From Amantichitinum ursilacus (GTDB lineage Bacteria; Pseudomonadota; Gammaproteobacteria; Burkholderiales; Chitinibacteraceae): DNA of 64,000 nt. The translations under genes were made by a program, and so were the position numbers. The stretch covers positions 1 through 64,000 of the forward strand of contig NZ_LAQT01000032.1 in assembly GCF_001294205.1 (NCBI RefSeq). Reading direction: 5' to 3'. Positions 51,955 to 62,074 of the stretch are shown in pieces (position 1 is the first letter of the stretch; each line of letters opens with the position of its first letter). Under the pieces are notes generated by a model. It worked only from the letters and a program-made list of their open reading frames with translations. It searched no databases and had not been told where the DNA came from.

Positions 51955-52914
51955 ATGCTAACCGCTTACGGTTTTGTCGAAGGCCGACTGCGGCCGATGC
52001 CGGTAGAAGCGGCGGCCGATCTGGTCAAGCCAGACGTGGTGTGGGTGGATGTGGTCGACGCGCTGGAACACGAGCGCGGCTGGCTGAATGAAACCTTCAA
52101 GCTCAAACTCGATGACGAAGAAATGGAAGACATCGAGGATTCGGCGCGTTGTTATATCGACGAAGCCGGCATCCATCTCAATTCGTTTTTTCTGCATCAG
52201 CGCCATGACGAAGCCGAAGTGCTGACGGTGACTTTTTTGCTAACCGAAGGCCGGCTGTTATCCATCCGCACCGACGAGCTGGCCGCGTTCCGGCTGTTCC
52301 GGATGCGCGCGCGCATGCAGGCCGACTTTGTGCATTCGGCGGAAGACATTCTGCTGGCCATTTATGACGTCGCGGTCGAATACGCCGCCGATGTGCTCGA
52401 AGGCGTGTACACCGGCCTCGACAAGGTCAGCAGCCGCGTGCTGACGCGTTCCAGCGAAATGAGCGATAAAGACATGGCCGAAACCGTCTCCGACATCGCG
52501 CGCCAGGAAGACATGAACGGCAAAGTGCGGCTGGACTTGATGGACACGCGGCGGGCATTGTCTTTTTTGCTGCGCGGACGTAGTTTGACGCACGCACAGC
52601 AAGACAATCTGCGCGAAGTACTGCGCGATCTGGAATCGCTGAACAACCACACCGCCTTTCTGTTCGACAAGATCAACTTCTTGATGGACGCGGTGATGGG
52701 CCTGATCAACCTGCAGCAAAACAAGATCATCAAGATTTTCTCGATTGCCGCCGTGGTGTTTCTGCCGCCGACGGTCATCGCCAGCATCTACGGCATGAAC
52801 TTCAACGCCATGCCGGAACTACACTGGCAATTGGGCTATCCGTTTGCGCTGGTTTTGATGGTGCTGTCCGGCATTGCGCCGTACTGGTTTTTCAAGCGCA
52901 AGGGCTGGTTGTAA
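51955..52914 (+). CDS. corA: CorA-family magnesium/cobalt transporter
   Basis: Forms a homopentameric inner-membrane channel. The 319 residues have a long acidic cytoplasmic N-terminal domain and two C-terminal helices with the YGMNF signature between them (VIASIYGMNFNAMPE). A TATAAT at 51919-51924 may be its -10 box. ATG at 51955 has GGAG 8 bases upstream; a GTG two codons earlier is possible. Confidence 0.95.
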   Translation: MLTAYGFVEGRLRPMPVEAAADLVKPDVVWVDVVDALEHERGWLNETFKLKLDDEEMEDIEDSARCYIDEAGIHLNSFFLHQRHDEAEVLTVTFLLTEGRLLSIRTDELAAFRLFRMRARMQADFVHSAEDILLAIYDVAVEYAADVLEGVYTGLDKVSSRVLTRSSEMSDKDMAETVSDIARQEDMNGKVRLDLMDTRRALSFLLRGRSLTHAQQDNLREVLRDLESLNNHTAFLFDKINFLMDAVMGLINLQQNKIIKIFSIAAVVFLPPTVIASIYGMNFNAMPELHWQLGYPFALVLMVLSGIAPYWFFKRKGWL

Positions 52915-53021
52915 CGTAACCCGCGCAGGCTGCGATAACGCCCCCTGCAGGCGTGCTACCTTGTTTTTTTGTCGCCACGGCCGCATTTGTGCCTGACGCT
53001 TTTTTAAGATGGGTGTTACCG

Positions 53022-54320
53022 ATGACCGTTCCGCATCTCACCACCGCGCTGTCTGGCCCTTTGCTGGATCTGGAGCGCCGTATTCTGCTGGCCCAGCCCG
53101 AAATCGAACACTGGCTGCGCAATCAATGGCAAGAATCGACGCCGCCGTTCTATGGCTCGGTGGATTTGCGCAACGCCGGTTACAAGCTGGCCCCGGTGGA
53201 CATGAACCTGTACCCGGGTGGCTTTAACAACCTGAATCCCGAATTCCACCCGCTGGGCGTGCAAGCGGTGATGACCGCGCTGGAAAGCTTCTGCCCCGAC
53301 GCCAAGCGCCTGCTGCTGATTCCCGAAAACCACACCCGCAATACCTTCTATCTGCAGAACGTGGCCGCGCTGACGCGCATTCTGAAGATGGCGGGCCTGG
53401 TGGTGCGCCTGGGCACGCTCAACCCCGAAATCACCGAGCCGACTTCGTTTGATCTGCCCGATGGCCAGAAACTGACGTTGGAACCGCTGGTGCGCAATGG
53501 CCGCCGCTTGGGCGTGGCCGGTTTCGACCCGTGTGCCGTGCTGCTTAACAATGACTTGTCAGCCGGTATTCCGCCGATCCTGGAAGGCATTGAGCAAACG
53601 CTGCTGCCGCCGCTGCATGCAGGCTGGGCTGTGCGCCGCAAAACGCATCACTTTGCCGCCTATGACCACGTCGCCAACGACTTCGCCAAGCTGATCGGCA
53701 TCGATCCGTGGACCATCAACCCGTATTTTGATCATGTCGATCAACTCGACTTCCACGCCCGCACCGGCGAAGAACGTCTGGCCGATACCGTCAGCCAGAT
53801 GCTGGAAAAAATCCGCAGCAAATATAAAGAACACGGCATCGACCATGACCCGTTTGTGATCGTCAAAGCCAATGCCGGCACCTACGGCATGGGCGTGATG
53901 AGCGTTAAATCGGCCGATGACGTGGTCGGTCTTAACCGCAAGCAACGCAACAAGATGAGCGTCATCAAGGAAGGCCTGGAAGTGCACGATGTGATCGTGC
54001 AGGAAGGCGTGCCGACCTTTGAGAGCATCAACGACGCCGTGGCCGAGCCGGTGGTTTATATGATGGATCGCTTTGTGGTGGGCGGTTTCTACCGCGTACA
54101 CACCGATCGCGGCCCCGAAGAAAACCTCAACGCGCCCGGCATGCATTTTGTGCCGCTGGGCTTTGCCAGCCCGTGCACCACGCCGGATTGCGATGGCGAA
54201 CCCGATAGCGCGCCTAACCGTTTCTACGCCTATGGCGTCGTCGCGCGGCTGGCCTTGCTGGCGGCAGCGCACGAACTGGAAGCCACCGCGCCCGCCGTGC
54301 ATTTGTCGTTCGCGGCCTGA
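53022..54320 (+). CDS. gshA: Glutamate-cysteine ligase
   Basis: First step of glutathione synthesis. The 432-residue protein is of the betaproteobacterial/Acidithiobacillus GshA type, with ATP-grasp-like parts: DPFVIVKANAGTYGMGVM and YMMDRFVVGGFYRVHTDRG. ATG 53022 begins MTVPHLTTAL; the upstream frame to 52953 has no support. gshB follows after 39 bases. Confidence 0.93.
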   Translation: MTVPHLTTALSGPLLDLERRILLAQPEIEHWLRNQWQESTPPFYGSVDLRNAGYKLAPVDMNLYPGGFNNLNPEFHPLGVQAVMTALESFCPDAKRLLLIPENHTRNTFYLQNVAALTRILKMAGLVVRLGTLNPEITEPTSFDLPDGQKLTLEPLVRNGRRLGVAGFDPCAVLLNNDLSAGIPPILEGIEQTLLPPLHAGWAVRRKTHHFAAYDHVANDFAKLIGIDPWTINPYFDHVDQLDFHARTGEERLADTVSQMLEKIRSKYKEHGIDHDPFVIVKANAGTYGMGVMSVKSADDVVGLNRKQRNKMSVIKEGLEVHDVIVQEGVPTFESINDAVAEPVVYMMDRFVVGGFYRVHTDRGPEENLNAPGMHFVPLGFASPCTTPDCDGEPDSAPNRFYAYGVVARLALLAAAHELEATAPAVHLSFAA

Positions 54321-54359
54321 ACGCCCCCGCCCCTCCCGCGGTTTTAACCGGAACCCAAC

Positions 54360-55310
54360 ATGCGCCTGCTCGTCATTGCTGACCCCGTGGTCGGCTTCAA
54401 GATCCACAAAGATTCCACCTATGTGATGTTGCGCGAGGCCGCGCGACGCGGGTGGGAACTGTGGGTGACGCAGGCGCATGATCTGCGTGTGTACAACGGC
54501 GTGGTCGAAGCCGCCGCGCAAAAGCTCACCTTTACCGATACGCAGGAATACAAGATCTGGTTTGAACTGGAACCGCATCTGCAACAGCCGCTAAAAGACT
54601 TTGGCGCCGTGCTGATGCGCAAAGACCCGCCGTTTGATGCGCAATATCTGTACGCCACGCATCTGCTGTCGCTGGCCGAGGCGCAAGGCGCACGCGTGTT
54701 CAATCCGGGCCAGACGCTGCGCGATTACAACGAAAAGCTGGCCATCCTCAAACACCCGGAATTCATTACGCCCACAATGGTGACGCAGCGCGCCGCCGAT
54801 ATCCGCGTATTTCTGGCCGAGCATCAGGATGTGATTCTCAAGCCGCTGGATGGCATGGGCGGCATGGGCATTTTCCGCATTACACCCAACGACCCCAATG
54901 TCGGCTCGATTATCGAAACGCTCACCGAGAACGAAACCCGCACCGTGATGGCGCAGCGTTATCTGCCCGCCATCAAGGACGGCGACAAGCGCGTGTTGCT
55001 GATTGACGGCAAGCCGGTGGACTGGTGCCTGGCGCGCATTCCGGCCGCGGGCGAAACGCGGGGCAATCTGGCGGCGGGCGGCACCGGCGTGGCGCGGCCG
55101 CTGACGCCGCGCGACCGCGAAATTGCAGAAACGCTGGGCCCGCAACTGGCCGCCAAAGGTCTGTTTCTGGTGGGTCTGGACGTGATTGGCGACAACGTCA
55201 CCGAAATCAACGTCACCAGCCCCACCTGCTTCCAGGAAATTACCGCGCAATCCGGCATTGATGTGGCGGCTTTGTTTATCGACGCGCTTGAGCGCAAGTT
55301 GGGCCTGTGA
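54360..55310 (+). CDS. gshB: Glutathione synthetase
   Basis: Adds glycine to gamma-glutamylcysteine. The 316-residue ATP-grasp enzyme has [17 protein letters not shown] (ATP lid), [19 protein letters not shown], and [22 protein letters not shown] for metal binding. Its end overlaps apbE by 4 bases. Confidence 0.97.
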   Translation: MRLLVIADPVVGFKIHKDSTYVMLREAARRGWELWVTQAHDLRVYNGVVEAAAQKLTFTDTQEYKIWFELEPHLQQPLKDFGAVLMRKDPPFDAQYLYATHLLSLAEAQGARVFNPGQTLRDYNEKLAILKHPEFITPTMVTQRAADIRVFLAEHQDVILKPLDGMGGMGIFRITPNDPNVGSIIETLTENETRTVMAQRYLPAIKDGDKRVLLIDGKPVDWCLARIPAAGETRGNLAAGGTGVARPLTPRDREIAETLGPQLAAKGLFLVGLDVIGDNVTEINVTSPTCFQEITAQSGIDVAALFIDALERKLGL

Positions 55311-56347
55311 TCCGATTGTGGTGCCGGTTTTTGCTGTATGCCGTATGCGCGATCACGCTGACTGCCTGCGGCAAACCGCCTGAATTCCAGCAAGAAAGCT
55401 ATGTGTTCGGCACGCGCGTGCAGATCACCATCTATGGCGAGCCCGAAGACAAGGCCGCGCCCGTCAGCGCCGCCATCCTGGCTGACCTCGACCGGCTGCA
55501 CGCGCGTCTGCATGCCTGGCAGCCTTCAGAAATCACGCGCATGAATGCGGCCTTTGCCCAAGGCAAGCCGTACCAGACTGACCCCGAAATGATCGCGATC
55601 CTGAAGCAGGCCAAGGGCTACGCCGATCGCTCCGATCAATTGTTTGATCCGGCCATTGGCGATCTGGTGGCGGCTTGGGGTTTCCATGAAGACACGTTCG
55701 CTGCCGTTTTGCCCGACCCGGCCTTGTTGCACACGCTGGTGGCGGCGCATCCGTCGCTGGACGATCTGGAATTTGATGGCAACCAGGTCAGCAGCCGCAA
55801 TCCGGCCGTCAACATTGATCTGGGTGGCTTTAAAGGCTTTGCGCTGGACCGCGCCGCCAGTTATTTGCGCAAAAAGGGCATGAATAACGCGCTGATCAAT
55901 ATTGGCGGCAATGTGCTGGCGCTGGGCCGCAAAGGCGATACGCCGTGGAAAGTGGGCCTGCAGCATCCGCGCAAACCTGGCGTGCTGGCCATCATCCAGC
56001 TTAACGACGGCGAATCGATCGGCACCTCGGGCGACTATCAGCGCTACTTTGAAGTCAAAGGCCAGCGTTATTCGCATCTGATTGATCCGCGCAGCGGCCA
56101 GCCCGCGCAAACCATGCAGGCGGCCACCGTGATTGCGCCGCCCAGCGCCGAGGCGGGCGCGATTTCGGATGCGTCCACCAAACCGGTGTTTATTGGCGGC
56201 ATCAGCAGCGCCACGCATTACGCCGAACGCTTTGGCATCAAGGATGTGTTGCTGGTGGCCAGTGATGGCAGTGTGTATCTAACCCCCGATATGCAGGCGC
56301 GCGTGCAATGGCAGCAGAACCCGCCGCATATCTACCGGTTGCGCTAA
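55307..56347 (+). CDS. apbE: FAD:protein FMN transferase (ApbE)
   Basis: Attaches FMN to flavoproteins such as NQR or RNF subunits. Start GTG at 55307 overlaps the gshB stop. The lipobox TLTAC places Cys21 as the lipid-bearing residue, so it is anchored at the periplasmic face. [26 protein letters not shown] (FAD binding) and [14 protein letters not shown] are family hallmarks. Confidence 0.95.
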   Translation: MIRLWCRFLLYAVCAITLTACGKPPEFQQESYVFGTRVQITIYGEPEDKAAPVSAAILADLDRLHARLHAWQPSEITRMNAAFAQGKPYQTDPEMIAILKQAKGYADRSDQLFDPAIGDLVAAWGFHEDTFAAVLPDPALLHTLVAAHPSLDDLEFDGNQVSSRNPAVNIDLGGFKGFALDRAASYLRKKGMNNALINIGGNVLALGRKGDTPWKVGLQHPRKPGVLAIIQLNDGESIGTSGDYQRYFEVKGQRYSHLIDPRSGQPAQTMQAATVIAPPSAEAGAISDASTKPVFIGGISSATHYAERFGIKDVLLVASDGSVYLTPDMQARVQWQQNPPHIYRLR

Positions 56348-56529
56348 GGCCACAACCCGCCCCGCTACACCGGATATTTTGCCGCGCAGGTCAGGTTATC
56401 TCTTACGAGACAGGCGGTTTTTCGGTTATAAATCCGGGTAGGGCGCGCGCCGGGCAGCTTGCGGCGCGGCGATAACCCAAAACAAGACCCGAATACACTG
56501 CACCAGGCCGTACAAGGAAACCGTTCCAC

Positions 56530-56925
56530 ATGGTAGGCATCATCATCGTGACGCATGTGTCGCTGGGCGAGGCGCTGATCTCGTGTGCGCAGCACATCAT
56601 GGGCCGCCCCGTGCTCAATGTCGCGCAACTGGCGGTCAGCAAAACCGATGATCCCGACCAGGTGGTGGTCAAGGCGCAAGAACTGATCGAAGTCCTGGAC
56701 GATGGCTCGGGCGTGCTGTTGCTCACCGACATCTACGGCGGAACGCCCTCGAATGTGGCCAACCGCCTGATCCAGCCGGGCCGCGTCGAAGCGGTGGCCG
56801 GTGTCAATCTTCCCATGCTGGTGCGCGCGCTGACGTACTGTCAGCAGCCGCTCGAAGTGGTGGTCAGCAAGGCCATCACCGGCGGGCTCGAAGGCGTTTT
56901 GTACATGTTGCCCAATCAAGGCTGA
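56530..56925 (+). CDS. PTS EIIA, mannose-type
   Basis: A 131-residue mannose-family EIIA domain with phospho-acceptor His9 (VTHVSLGE). It retains LLLTDIYGGTPSN. Member of the EIIA-HPr-EI series with no sugar permease in the window, so it probably serves regulation rather than uptake (an inference). AAGGAA lies upstream. Confidence 0.92.
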   Translation: MVGIIIVTHVSLGEALISCAQHIMGRPVLNVAQLAVSKTDDPDQVVVKAQELIEVLDDGSGVLLLTDIYGGTPSNVANRLIQPGRVEAVAGVNLPMLVRALTYCQQPLEVVVSKAITGGLEGVLYMLPNQG

Positions 56926-56943
56926 TCAAGGTCAGAGAACACC

Positions 56944-57213
56944 ATGCCGTTACTCGAAGTGGAAATCGTCAACAAACTGGGCCTGCACGCCCGGGCCTCC
57001 AGCAAGCTCACCCAACTGGCCAGCCAGTTTCAGAGCGAGGTCTGGATCAGTCGCAATCAAAAACGTGTCAACGCCAAGTCCATCATGGGCGTGATGATGT
57101 TGGCGGCGGGCAAAGGCAGCAAGGTCACGCTGGAAACCAGCGGCCCGGATGACCAGAACGCACTGGATGCGCTGACGGCGCTGATTGCAGACAAGTTCGG
57201 CGAAGGCGAATAA
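56944..57213 (+). CDS. ptsH: PTS phosphocarrier HPr
   Basis: An 89-residue HPr with phosphorylatable His15 (LGLHARAS) and Ser46 (KSIMG), which in other betaproteobacteria is the HprK target. It transfers phosphate from EI to EIIA. It lies 18 bases after the EIIA gene. Confidence 0.97.
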   Translation: MPLLEVEIVNKLGLHARASSKLTQLASQFQSEVWISRNQKRVNAKSIMGVMMLAAGKGSKVTLETSGPDDQNALDALTALIADKFGEGE

Positions 57214-57265
57214 GCCTGCCCAGCACACACCGGCTGCCTGCACGCAGCCCTCGTCGGGAGGTTGG

Positions 57266-58993
57266 ATGAGTCTTACATTGCATGGGATCGGCATCGGTGG
57301 CGGTATCGCCATCGGCCACGCGCATCTGATATCGCATACCGATATCGAGATTGTGCATTACGCGCTGCGGGACGAAGATCTGCCGTCCGAAGTGGCGCGT
57401 TATGACGCCGCGATCAAATCCACGCGCCAGGAACTGGAAATGCTGTGGGGCAGCATTCCGGATAACGCCCCCACCGAGCTGGGTGCGTTTCTAAGCCTGC
57501 ATATCATGTTGCTCAACGACCAGACGCTGTCGGTGGAACCGCGCGAGCTGATCGTCAAACGCAAATGCAATGCCGAGTGGGCGCTGAAAGAACAGCTGGA
57601 CCAGCTGTTGGCGCAATTTGACGATATCGAAGAAGAATATCTGCGCGAACGCCGCACCGACGTCATCCAGGTGGTGGAGCGCATCTTTAAAGCACTGGCG
57701 GGCCACGATGCGTGCAGCCATGCGCTGGCGCCCACCAACCGCGACACCATCCTGGTGGCGCATGACCTGTCGCCGGCCGACATGGTGCTGTTTAAAGACA
57801 CCGATTACGCCGCCTTCATGACCGACGTGGGTGGCCCCACCTCGCACACAGCCATTCTGGCGCGCAGTCTGGATTTGCCGTCCGTGCTGGCCCTGCGCCA
57901 GGCGCGCGCGCTGATCCGCGAAGAAGAAGTGGTGATTGTCGATGGCGTGAACGGCGTGGTCATCGTTGACCCGGACGAACGCACGCTGGTGGAATACCGC
58001 GCCCGCCAGATTGAATGGCAAGCGCGCCAGGCCAAGTTGCAAGACATTCTGAACAGCCGCTCGATTACGCGCGACGGCGTGGAAATCGAACTGTTCGGCA
58101 ATATCGAAATTCCTGACGACGTTGAACAAGTGCTGGCCGCCAACGCGGGCGGCATTGGCTTGTTCCGCTCCGAATTCCTCTTCCTCAGCGAAGACGATCT
58201 GCCCACCGAAGAAGAACAATACCAAGCCTATAAAGCGGTGACCGAACGCATGGGCGGCCAGCCCGTCATCATCCGCACCATCGATCTGGGCAAAGACAAA
58301 ATCCCCAAGTGGCAAACCGAAACGGATTCGCCCAACCCCGCGTTGGGGCTGACCGGCGTGCGGCTGTGCCTGGCGGAAGCCGGCATGTTCCGCATCCAGT
58401 TGCGCGCGCTGTTGCGGGCCTCGGCGCACGGCAAGATCAAATTGCTGGTGCCGATGCTGTCGCACGTGGGCGAAGTCAAGCAGGTGCGCCGCCATATCGA
58501 AGAAACCAAGGCGCAATTGCAACGCGAAGGCATCGCCTTTGACGACGCCATCGAACTGGGCGGCATGATCGAAGTGCCGGCTGCAGCGCTGACGGTGGCG
58601 CATTTTCTGCATCATCTCGACTTTGCCTCAATCGGCACCAACGATCTGATCCAGTACACGCTGGCCGTTGATCGTAACGATGACGCGGTCTCGCACCTGT
58701 ACGACCCGGTGCACCCGGCCGTGCTGCAATTGCTGGAACACATCATCGGCACCTGCAATCGCATGAACAAACCGATCTCGATGTGCGGCGAAATGGCCGG
58801 CGACCCGGTGCTGACACGCATTCTGCTGGGCCTGGGGCTGCGCCGCTTTTCGATGCTGCCCACGCAGATCCTCAAAGTGAAGCAACAAGTGCTGGATACC
58901 GATCTGGCCGAGGTGCGCGATCTGGTCGGCCAGTTATTGCAAGCCGAAAACGCCGACGAAGCGCGTGCACTGCTGAAACAACTGCAGTACTAG
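57266..58993 (+). CDS. ptsI: PTS enzyme I
   Basis: Takes phosphate from phosphoenolpyruvate and passes it to HPr. The 575-residue enzyme has active-site His194 (GGPTSHTAILAR) and the PEP-binding barrel with GLFRSEFLFL and SIGTNDLIQYTLAVDR, ending at MCGEMAGDP. GGAGG 4 bases upstream supports ATG 57266; a longer reading to 57185 is rejected. Confidence 0.97.
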   Translation: MSLTLHGIGIGGGIAIGHAHLISHTDIEIVHYALRDEDLPSEVARYDAAIKSTRQELEMLWGSIPDNAPTELGAFLSLHIMLLNDQTLSVEPRELIVKRKCNAEWALKEQLDQLLAQFDDIEEEYLRERRTDVIQVVERIFKALAGHDACSHALAPTNRDTILVAHDLSPADMVLFKDTDYAAFMTDVGGPTSHTAILARSLDLPSVLALRQARALIREEEVVIVDGVNGVVIVDPDERTLVEYRARQIEWQARQAKLQDILNSRSITRDGVEIELFGNIEIPDDVEQVLAANAGGIGLFRSEFLFLSEDDLPTEEEQYQAYKAVTERMGGQPVIIRTIDLGKDKIPKWQTETDSPNPALGLTGVRLCLAEAGMFRIQLRALLRASAHGKIKLLVPMLSHVGEVKQVRRHIEETKAQLQREGIAFDDAIELGGMIEVPAAALTVAHFLHHLDFASIGTNDLIQYTLAVDRNDDAVSHLYDPVHPAVLQLLEHIIGTCNRMNKPISMCGEMAGDPVLTRILLGLGLRRFSMLPTQILKVKQQVLDTDLAEVRDLVGQLLQAENADEARALLKQLQY

Positions 58994-59088
58994 AATGCGC
59001 TAGAGTGCCCTTTCGCGAATTCGCGCCCGCCGCCCGCCTGGCTACCCGCATCAGGCCCGCGCGGCGGGTCTTACGTCCCAGGTGATTT

Positions 59089-60717
59089 ATGAGTATGCAG
59101 CTGGCGCCGGCCAGCCCGGATGTCGCACAGCTTCTGGCGCAGGCCGAAGCACTGTATTTGCCGCAATGTGAACTCAGCCTGCCGCTGGCCGAGCAAGCCG
59201 CCCATCTGGCCGCCACGCTGGGTGATGAGGCCGGCGAAGCCGCCGCGCTGTGGCTATGGGGCCGTTGCCTGAACGTGCTGCAAGGCGGCGAGGCCGCGCA
59301 ACCCGTGTTGCGCCGCGCGTTGACCATGGCCACCCACCTCGACAACGCCTTTGCCCGCGCCCGCGCCAACCACGCGCTGGCCGAAGCGCTGGCCAGTGGC
59401 GGCGACGACAGCCGCGCGCTCAGCCATTGGCTGGATTGCCTCGAAGACGCATTGTCCACCCAGCAAATCGGCCTGTTTATCGAAGCCACGCTGGGCCTGG
59501 GCAATCTGTACGTCATCCACGAAGACCACGAAAACGCCTTTCGCTATCACACCATCGCATCCGATTTCTCGCGCTTGCACGACAACCAGGATTTGCGCGC
59601 CAAAGCGGCGCTGCATCTGGCCGCCGACCTGATCAAGCTCGACCGTCTGCCGGTGGCCGAATCGGTATTACGCCGCGCGCAACAAGACCTGATCCTGCCC
59701 TTGCGCCGCGACTGGCTGGCCGAAATTCACAACTATCTGGGCGCGATTGCGCTGCGCCAGAACCAGTTTGACGCCGCCCGCGAGCATCTGGAGCAGGCCT
59801 ATCAGATCAACCTTGATACCGGCTTGATGTGGGGCCAGATCGTCAATCTGACCGGGCTGGGCAAGCTGCTGCTGCGCTCGGGCGATGGCCAGACCGCCGA
59901 GCGCTACCTGTTGCAGGCGCTCAAGGCCGTCGAAAAACTGCATGCGCCGCATCTGGTGCAAGACATTCACGAACAACTGGCGCTGTTGTACGAGCAACGC
60001 GGCGATGACGTGCGCGCGGTGATGCATTACATCGGCTTTCACGAACACTATATGCAGCGTGTTAACCAGGGCGTGGCGGGCAAGCTGGCGCAATTGTCGT
60101 CGCGGCGGCTGGCCAATCTGGAAATCCGCTTGCGTTTGTTGGGTTCCGAATTCGAGCTTAATCGATTACGCGAAGCCAATCGCGAAACCGATCTGCGTGT
60201 GCAAGCGCTGCAAGATGCGGCCTATCGCGACGCGCTGACTGGCGTGATGAACCGGCGCGCGCTGGATGAATCGTTGCCCGGCATGATCGAAGCCGCGCAG
60301 CAGACCGGCGAAGCGCTGAGCATGCTGGTGCTCGATTTCGATCACTTCAAACTGATTAATGATCGCTGGTCGCATCAGGTGGGCGATCAGGTGCTACGCA
60401 CTGGCGCGACCGTCTTGCAGGCTTCATTACGCGAGCACGATCTGGCCGCGCGTTACGGCGGCGAAGAATTCGTGCTGGTGTTGCGCAATACCGCGCTGGA
60501 TCTGGCGCGCAATGTGGCCGAACGCATCCGCGCCCGTGTTGAGACCGAAGCCTGGCACCATATCGAACGCGGCTTGCAGGCCACGGTGTCGGTGGGCGTG
60601 GCGCAGTGGCAGAGCGCCGAATCCGCGGGTGCGTGGTTTTCGCGCGCCGATGCCGCCTTGTACGACGCCAAACGGCGCGGACGTAACCGGGTGTCTGTGG
60701 CAGGAGCCGATCGATGA
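59089..60717 (+). CDS. TPR-GGDEF diguanylate cyclase
   Basis: Makes cyclic di-GMP from two GTP. Residues 1 to about 340 are tetratricopeptide-like helical repeats, a sensor or protein-binding part; a coiled linker follows, then a GGDEF domain (about 380-535). The catalytic GGEEF is at 457-461 and an intact I-site, RxxD, at 448-451, so product inhibition is likely. No membrane segment is seen, suggesting a soluble enzyme. The gene is followed after a 4-base overlap by a TPR-only paralogue. Confidence 0.93.
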   Translation: MSMQLAPASPDVAQLLAQAEALYLPQCELSLPLAEQAAHLAATLGDEAGEAAALWLWGRCLNVLQGGEAAQPVLRRALTMATHLDNAFARARANHALAEALASGGDDSRALSHWLDCLEDALSTQQIGLFIEATLGLGNLYVIHEDHENAFRYHTIASDFSRLHDNQDLRAKAALHLAADLIKLDRLPVAESVLRRAQQDLILPLRRDWLAEIHNYLGAIALRQNQFDAAREHLEQAYQINLDTGLMWGQIVNLTGLGKLLLRSGDGQTAERYLLQALKAVEKLHAPHLVQDIHEQLALLYEQRGDDVRAVMHYIGFHEHYMQRVNQGVAGKLAQLSSRRLANLEIRLRLLGSEFELNRLREANRETDLRVQALQDAAYRDALTGVMNRRALDESLPGMIEAAQQTGEALSMLVLDFDHFKLINDRWSHQVGDQVLRTGATVLQASLREHDLAARYGGEEFVLVLRNTALDLARNVAERIRARVETEAWHHIERGLQATVSVGVAQWQSAESAGAWFSRADAALYDAKRRGRNRVSVAGADR

Positions 60718-61790
60718 ACGCACGTGAGCAACTGCAAACAGTGCTGGCCACGCTGCGCAATCGCGGCATTGGCAACGAGCCCCCGGACGCCCAGGAACGC
60801 GCCGCACAAGCGGTCGCCCTGGCGCGGCGCGAGCAGGAAGTGGATCTGCTGGGCGCATTGCTGATCGAACAAGGCATGCTGGCCCTGGGCCGCGGCGAGC
60901 AAACGCTGGCCGAAGACATCCTGCAAGAAGCCGTGCGCGTGCTGGGCCGCGGCAAACACGAGCGCGAACATGTGCGCGCGCTGCATGCGCTGGGCCTGGC
61001 GCTGTATACCCGCGGAGAATATCTGCAGGCACTGGATACCTGGCTCAAAGGCATGGAACTGGCCGTGGCCGAAGGTCTGCGCGAAGACTGTGCACGCGCG
61101 TGGGTGGGCGTGGGCAAGGTCTATCACGCGTTTGGCCACACCCAGAGCGCACTGCATTTTCATGAGCAGGCATGGCAGTTGGCCGAGCGCGTGGGCGACC
61201 CGACGCTCTCGTGCGAGGTGGCCATCAACCTGGCTTCCACCGCTTATCGTTTGCATCATCTGGATGACGCGCTGCATTACCTGGCGCTGGCCGAAGTGTG
61301 GCTGAAAGGCCCGGTGCAGCACCCGTTGTGGTCGGCCGAAGTGCTGTCGTATTACGGGCTGATCTATTTTGAGCAGCATGATTACGCCAAGGCTGAAGCG
61401 GCATTAAACAGTGCGCGCGCGCTAAACCAGCATCACCGCAATCTGTGGGGCGAAGGCCATGTGCTGCTGCATCTGGGCCGCACTTATTACCAACTGCAGC
61501 GCATCCCAGAAGCGCTGGATTGCCTGAACCAGGCCAATGAAATCGCTGTGCGCGGCGGACTGGCGCATCTGGTGCAGCAAGCCGAAGCGCTGCTGGCGCA
61601 GATCAGCATGGAAACCGGCGATTACCGCCAGGCGCTGACGCACCAGAAACGCCTGCACGCCAGCGTAATCGCCACCCACCAGGACGAAGGCCAGACCATG
61701 CGGCTATCGCGCGCCAACGAAAAACGCCTGGCGCAGCTGGAACATCAACTCTCGGTAGAACGCATCCGCTTGCAGTTCAATCAGCCATAG
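60714..61790 (+). CDS. TPR protein, GGDEF-less paralogue of the upstream cyclase
   Basis: A 358-residue protein with tetratricopeptide-like repeats from about 10 to 310 and a C-terminal coiled segment (RLAQLEHQLSVERIRLQ), where the upstream protein continues into GGDEF. It starts inside the cyclase stop (ATGA). Its own stop codon, TAG at 61788-61790, lies in the conserved flank of a REP-like hairpin. It may be an adaptor for the cyclase or a truncated copy; the two are not distinguishable here. Confidence 0.8.
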   Translation: MNAREQLQTVLATLRNRGIGNEPPDAQERAAQAVALARREQEVDLLGALLIEQGMLALGRGEQTLAEDILQEAVRVLGRGKHEREHVRALHALGLALYTRGEYLQALDTWLKGMELAVAEGLREDCARAWVGVGKVYHAFGHTQSALHFHEQAWQLAERVGDPTLSCEVAINLASTAYRLHHLDDALHYLALAEVWLKGPVQHPLWSAEVLSYYGLIYFEQHDYAKAEAALNSARALNQHHRNLWGEGHVLLHLGRTYYQLQRIPEALDCLNQANEIAVRGGLAHLVQQAEALLAQISMETGDYRQALTHQKRLHASVIATHQDEGQTMRLSRANEKRLAQLEHQLSVERIRLQFNQP

Positions 61791-61810
61791 GGTGGGTCAA
61801 GACCCACCCT
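61786..61810 (+). repeat. REP-like palindromic hairpin, copy 2
   Basis: GGGTGGGTC-AA-GACCCACCC, preceded by CATA as in copy 1. It begins at the stop codon of the TPR gene and supplies its TAG. Confidence 0.7.
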
Positions 61811-61872
61811 GCAAAGCCGCCGAGACGTGCCACAAAGCGCGCGCCACCTTGGCGCGTCCGGCCACTCTGGAA

Positions 61873-61899
61873 GGTGGGTCTCGACCCACCCTATGCGGC
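61873..61899 (-). repeat. REP-like palindromic hairpin, copy 3 (inverted)
   Basis: GGTGGGTC-TC-GACCCACC followed by CTATGCGGC, the inverse of the flank of copy 1. Together with copy 2 it forms an inverted pair 63 bases apart, as in paired REP (BIME) arrays. Confidence 0.7.
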
Positions 61900-62074
61900 A
61901 TCAGTTCGGTGCACAGCGCATCAAGCGTCGTTCATCGCGGTGCAAGTTGTCTGTAAACCGCGTCAGCGTTTTCGCACAAACCACTCAAATTCCCTTTTAA
62001 ATCAACGCCATCATTCCGCTGGCATGCGCCTTGCTCTAGTTCCATCACGTATGTATACAAGATGGAATACAAAC

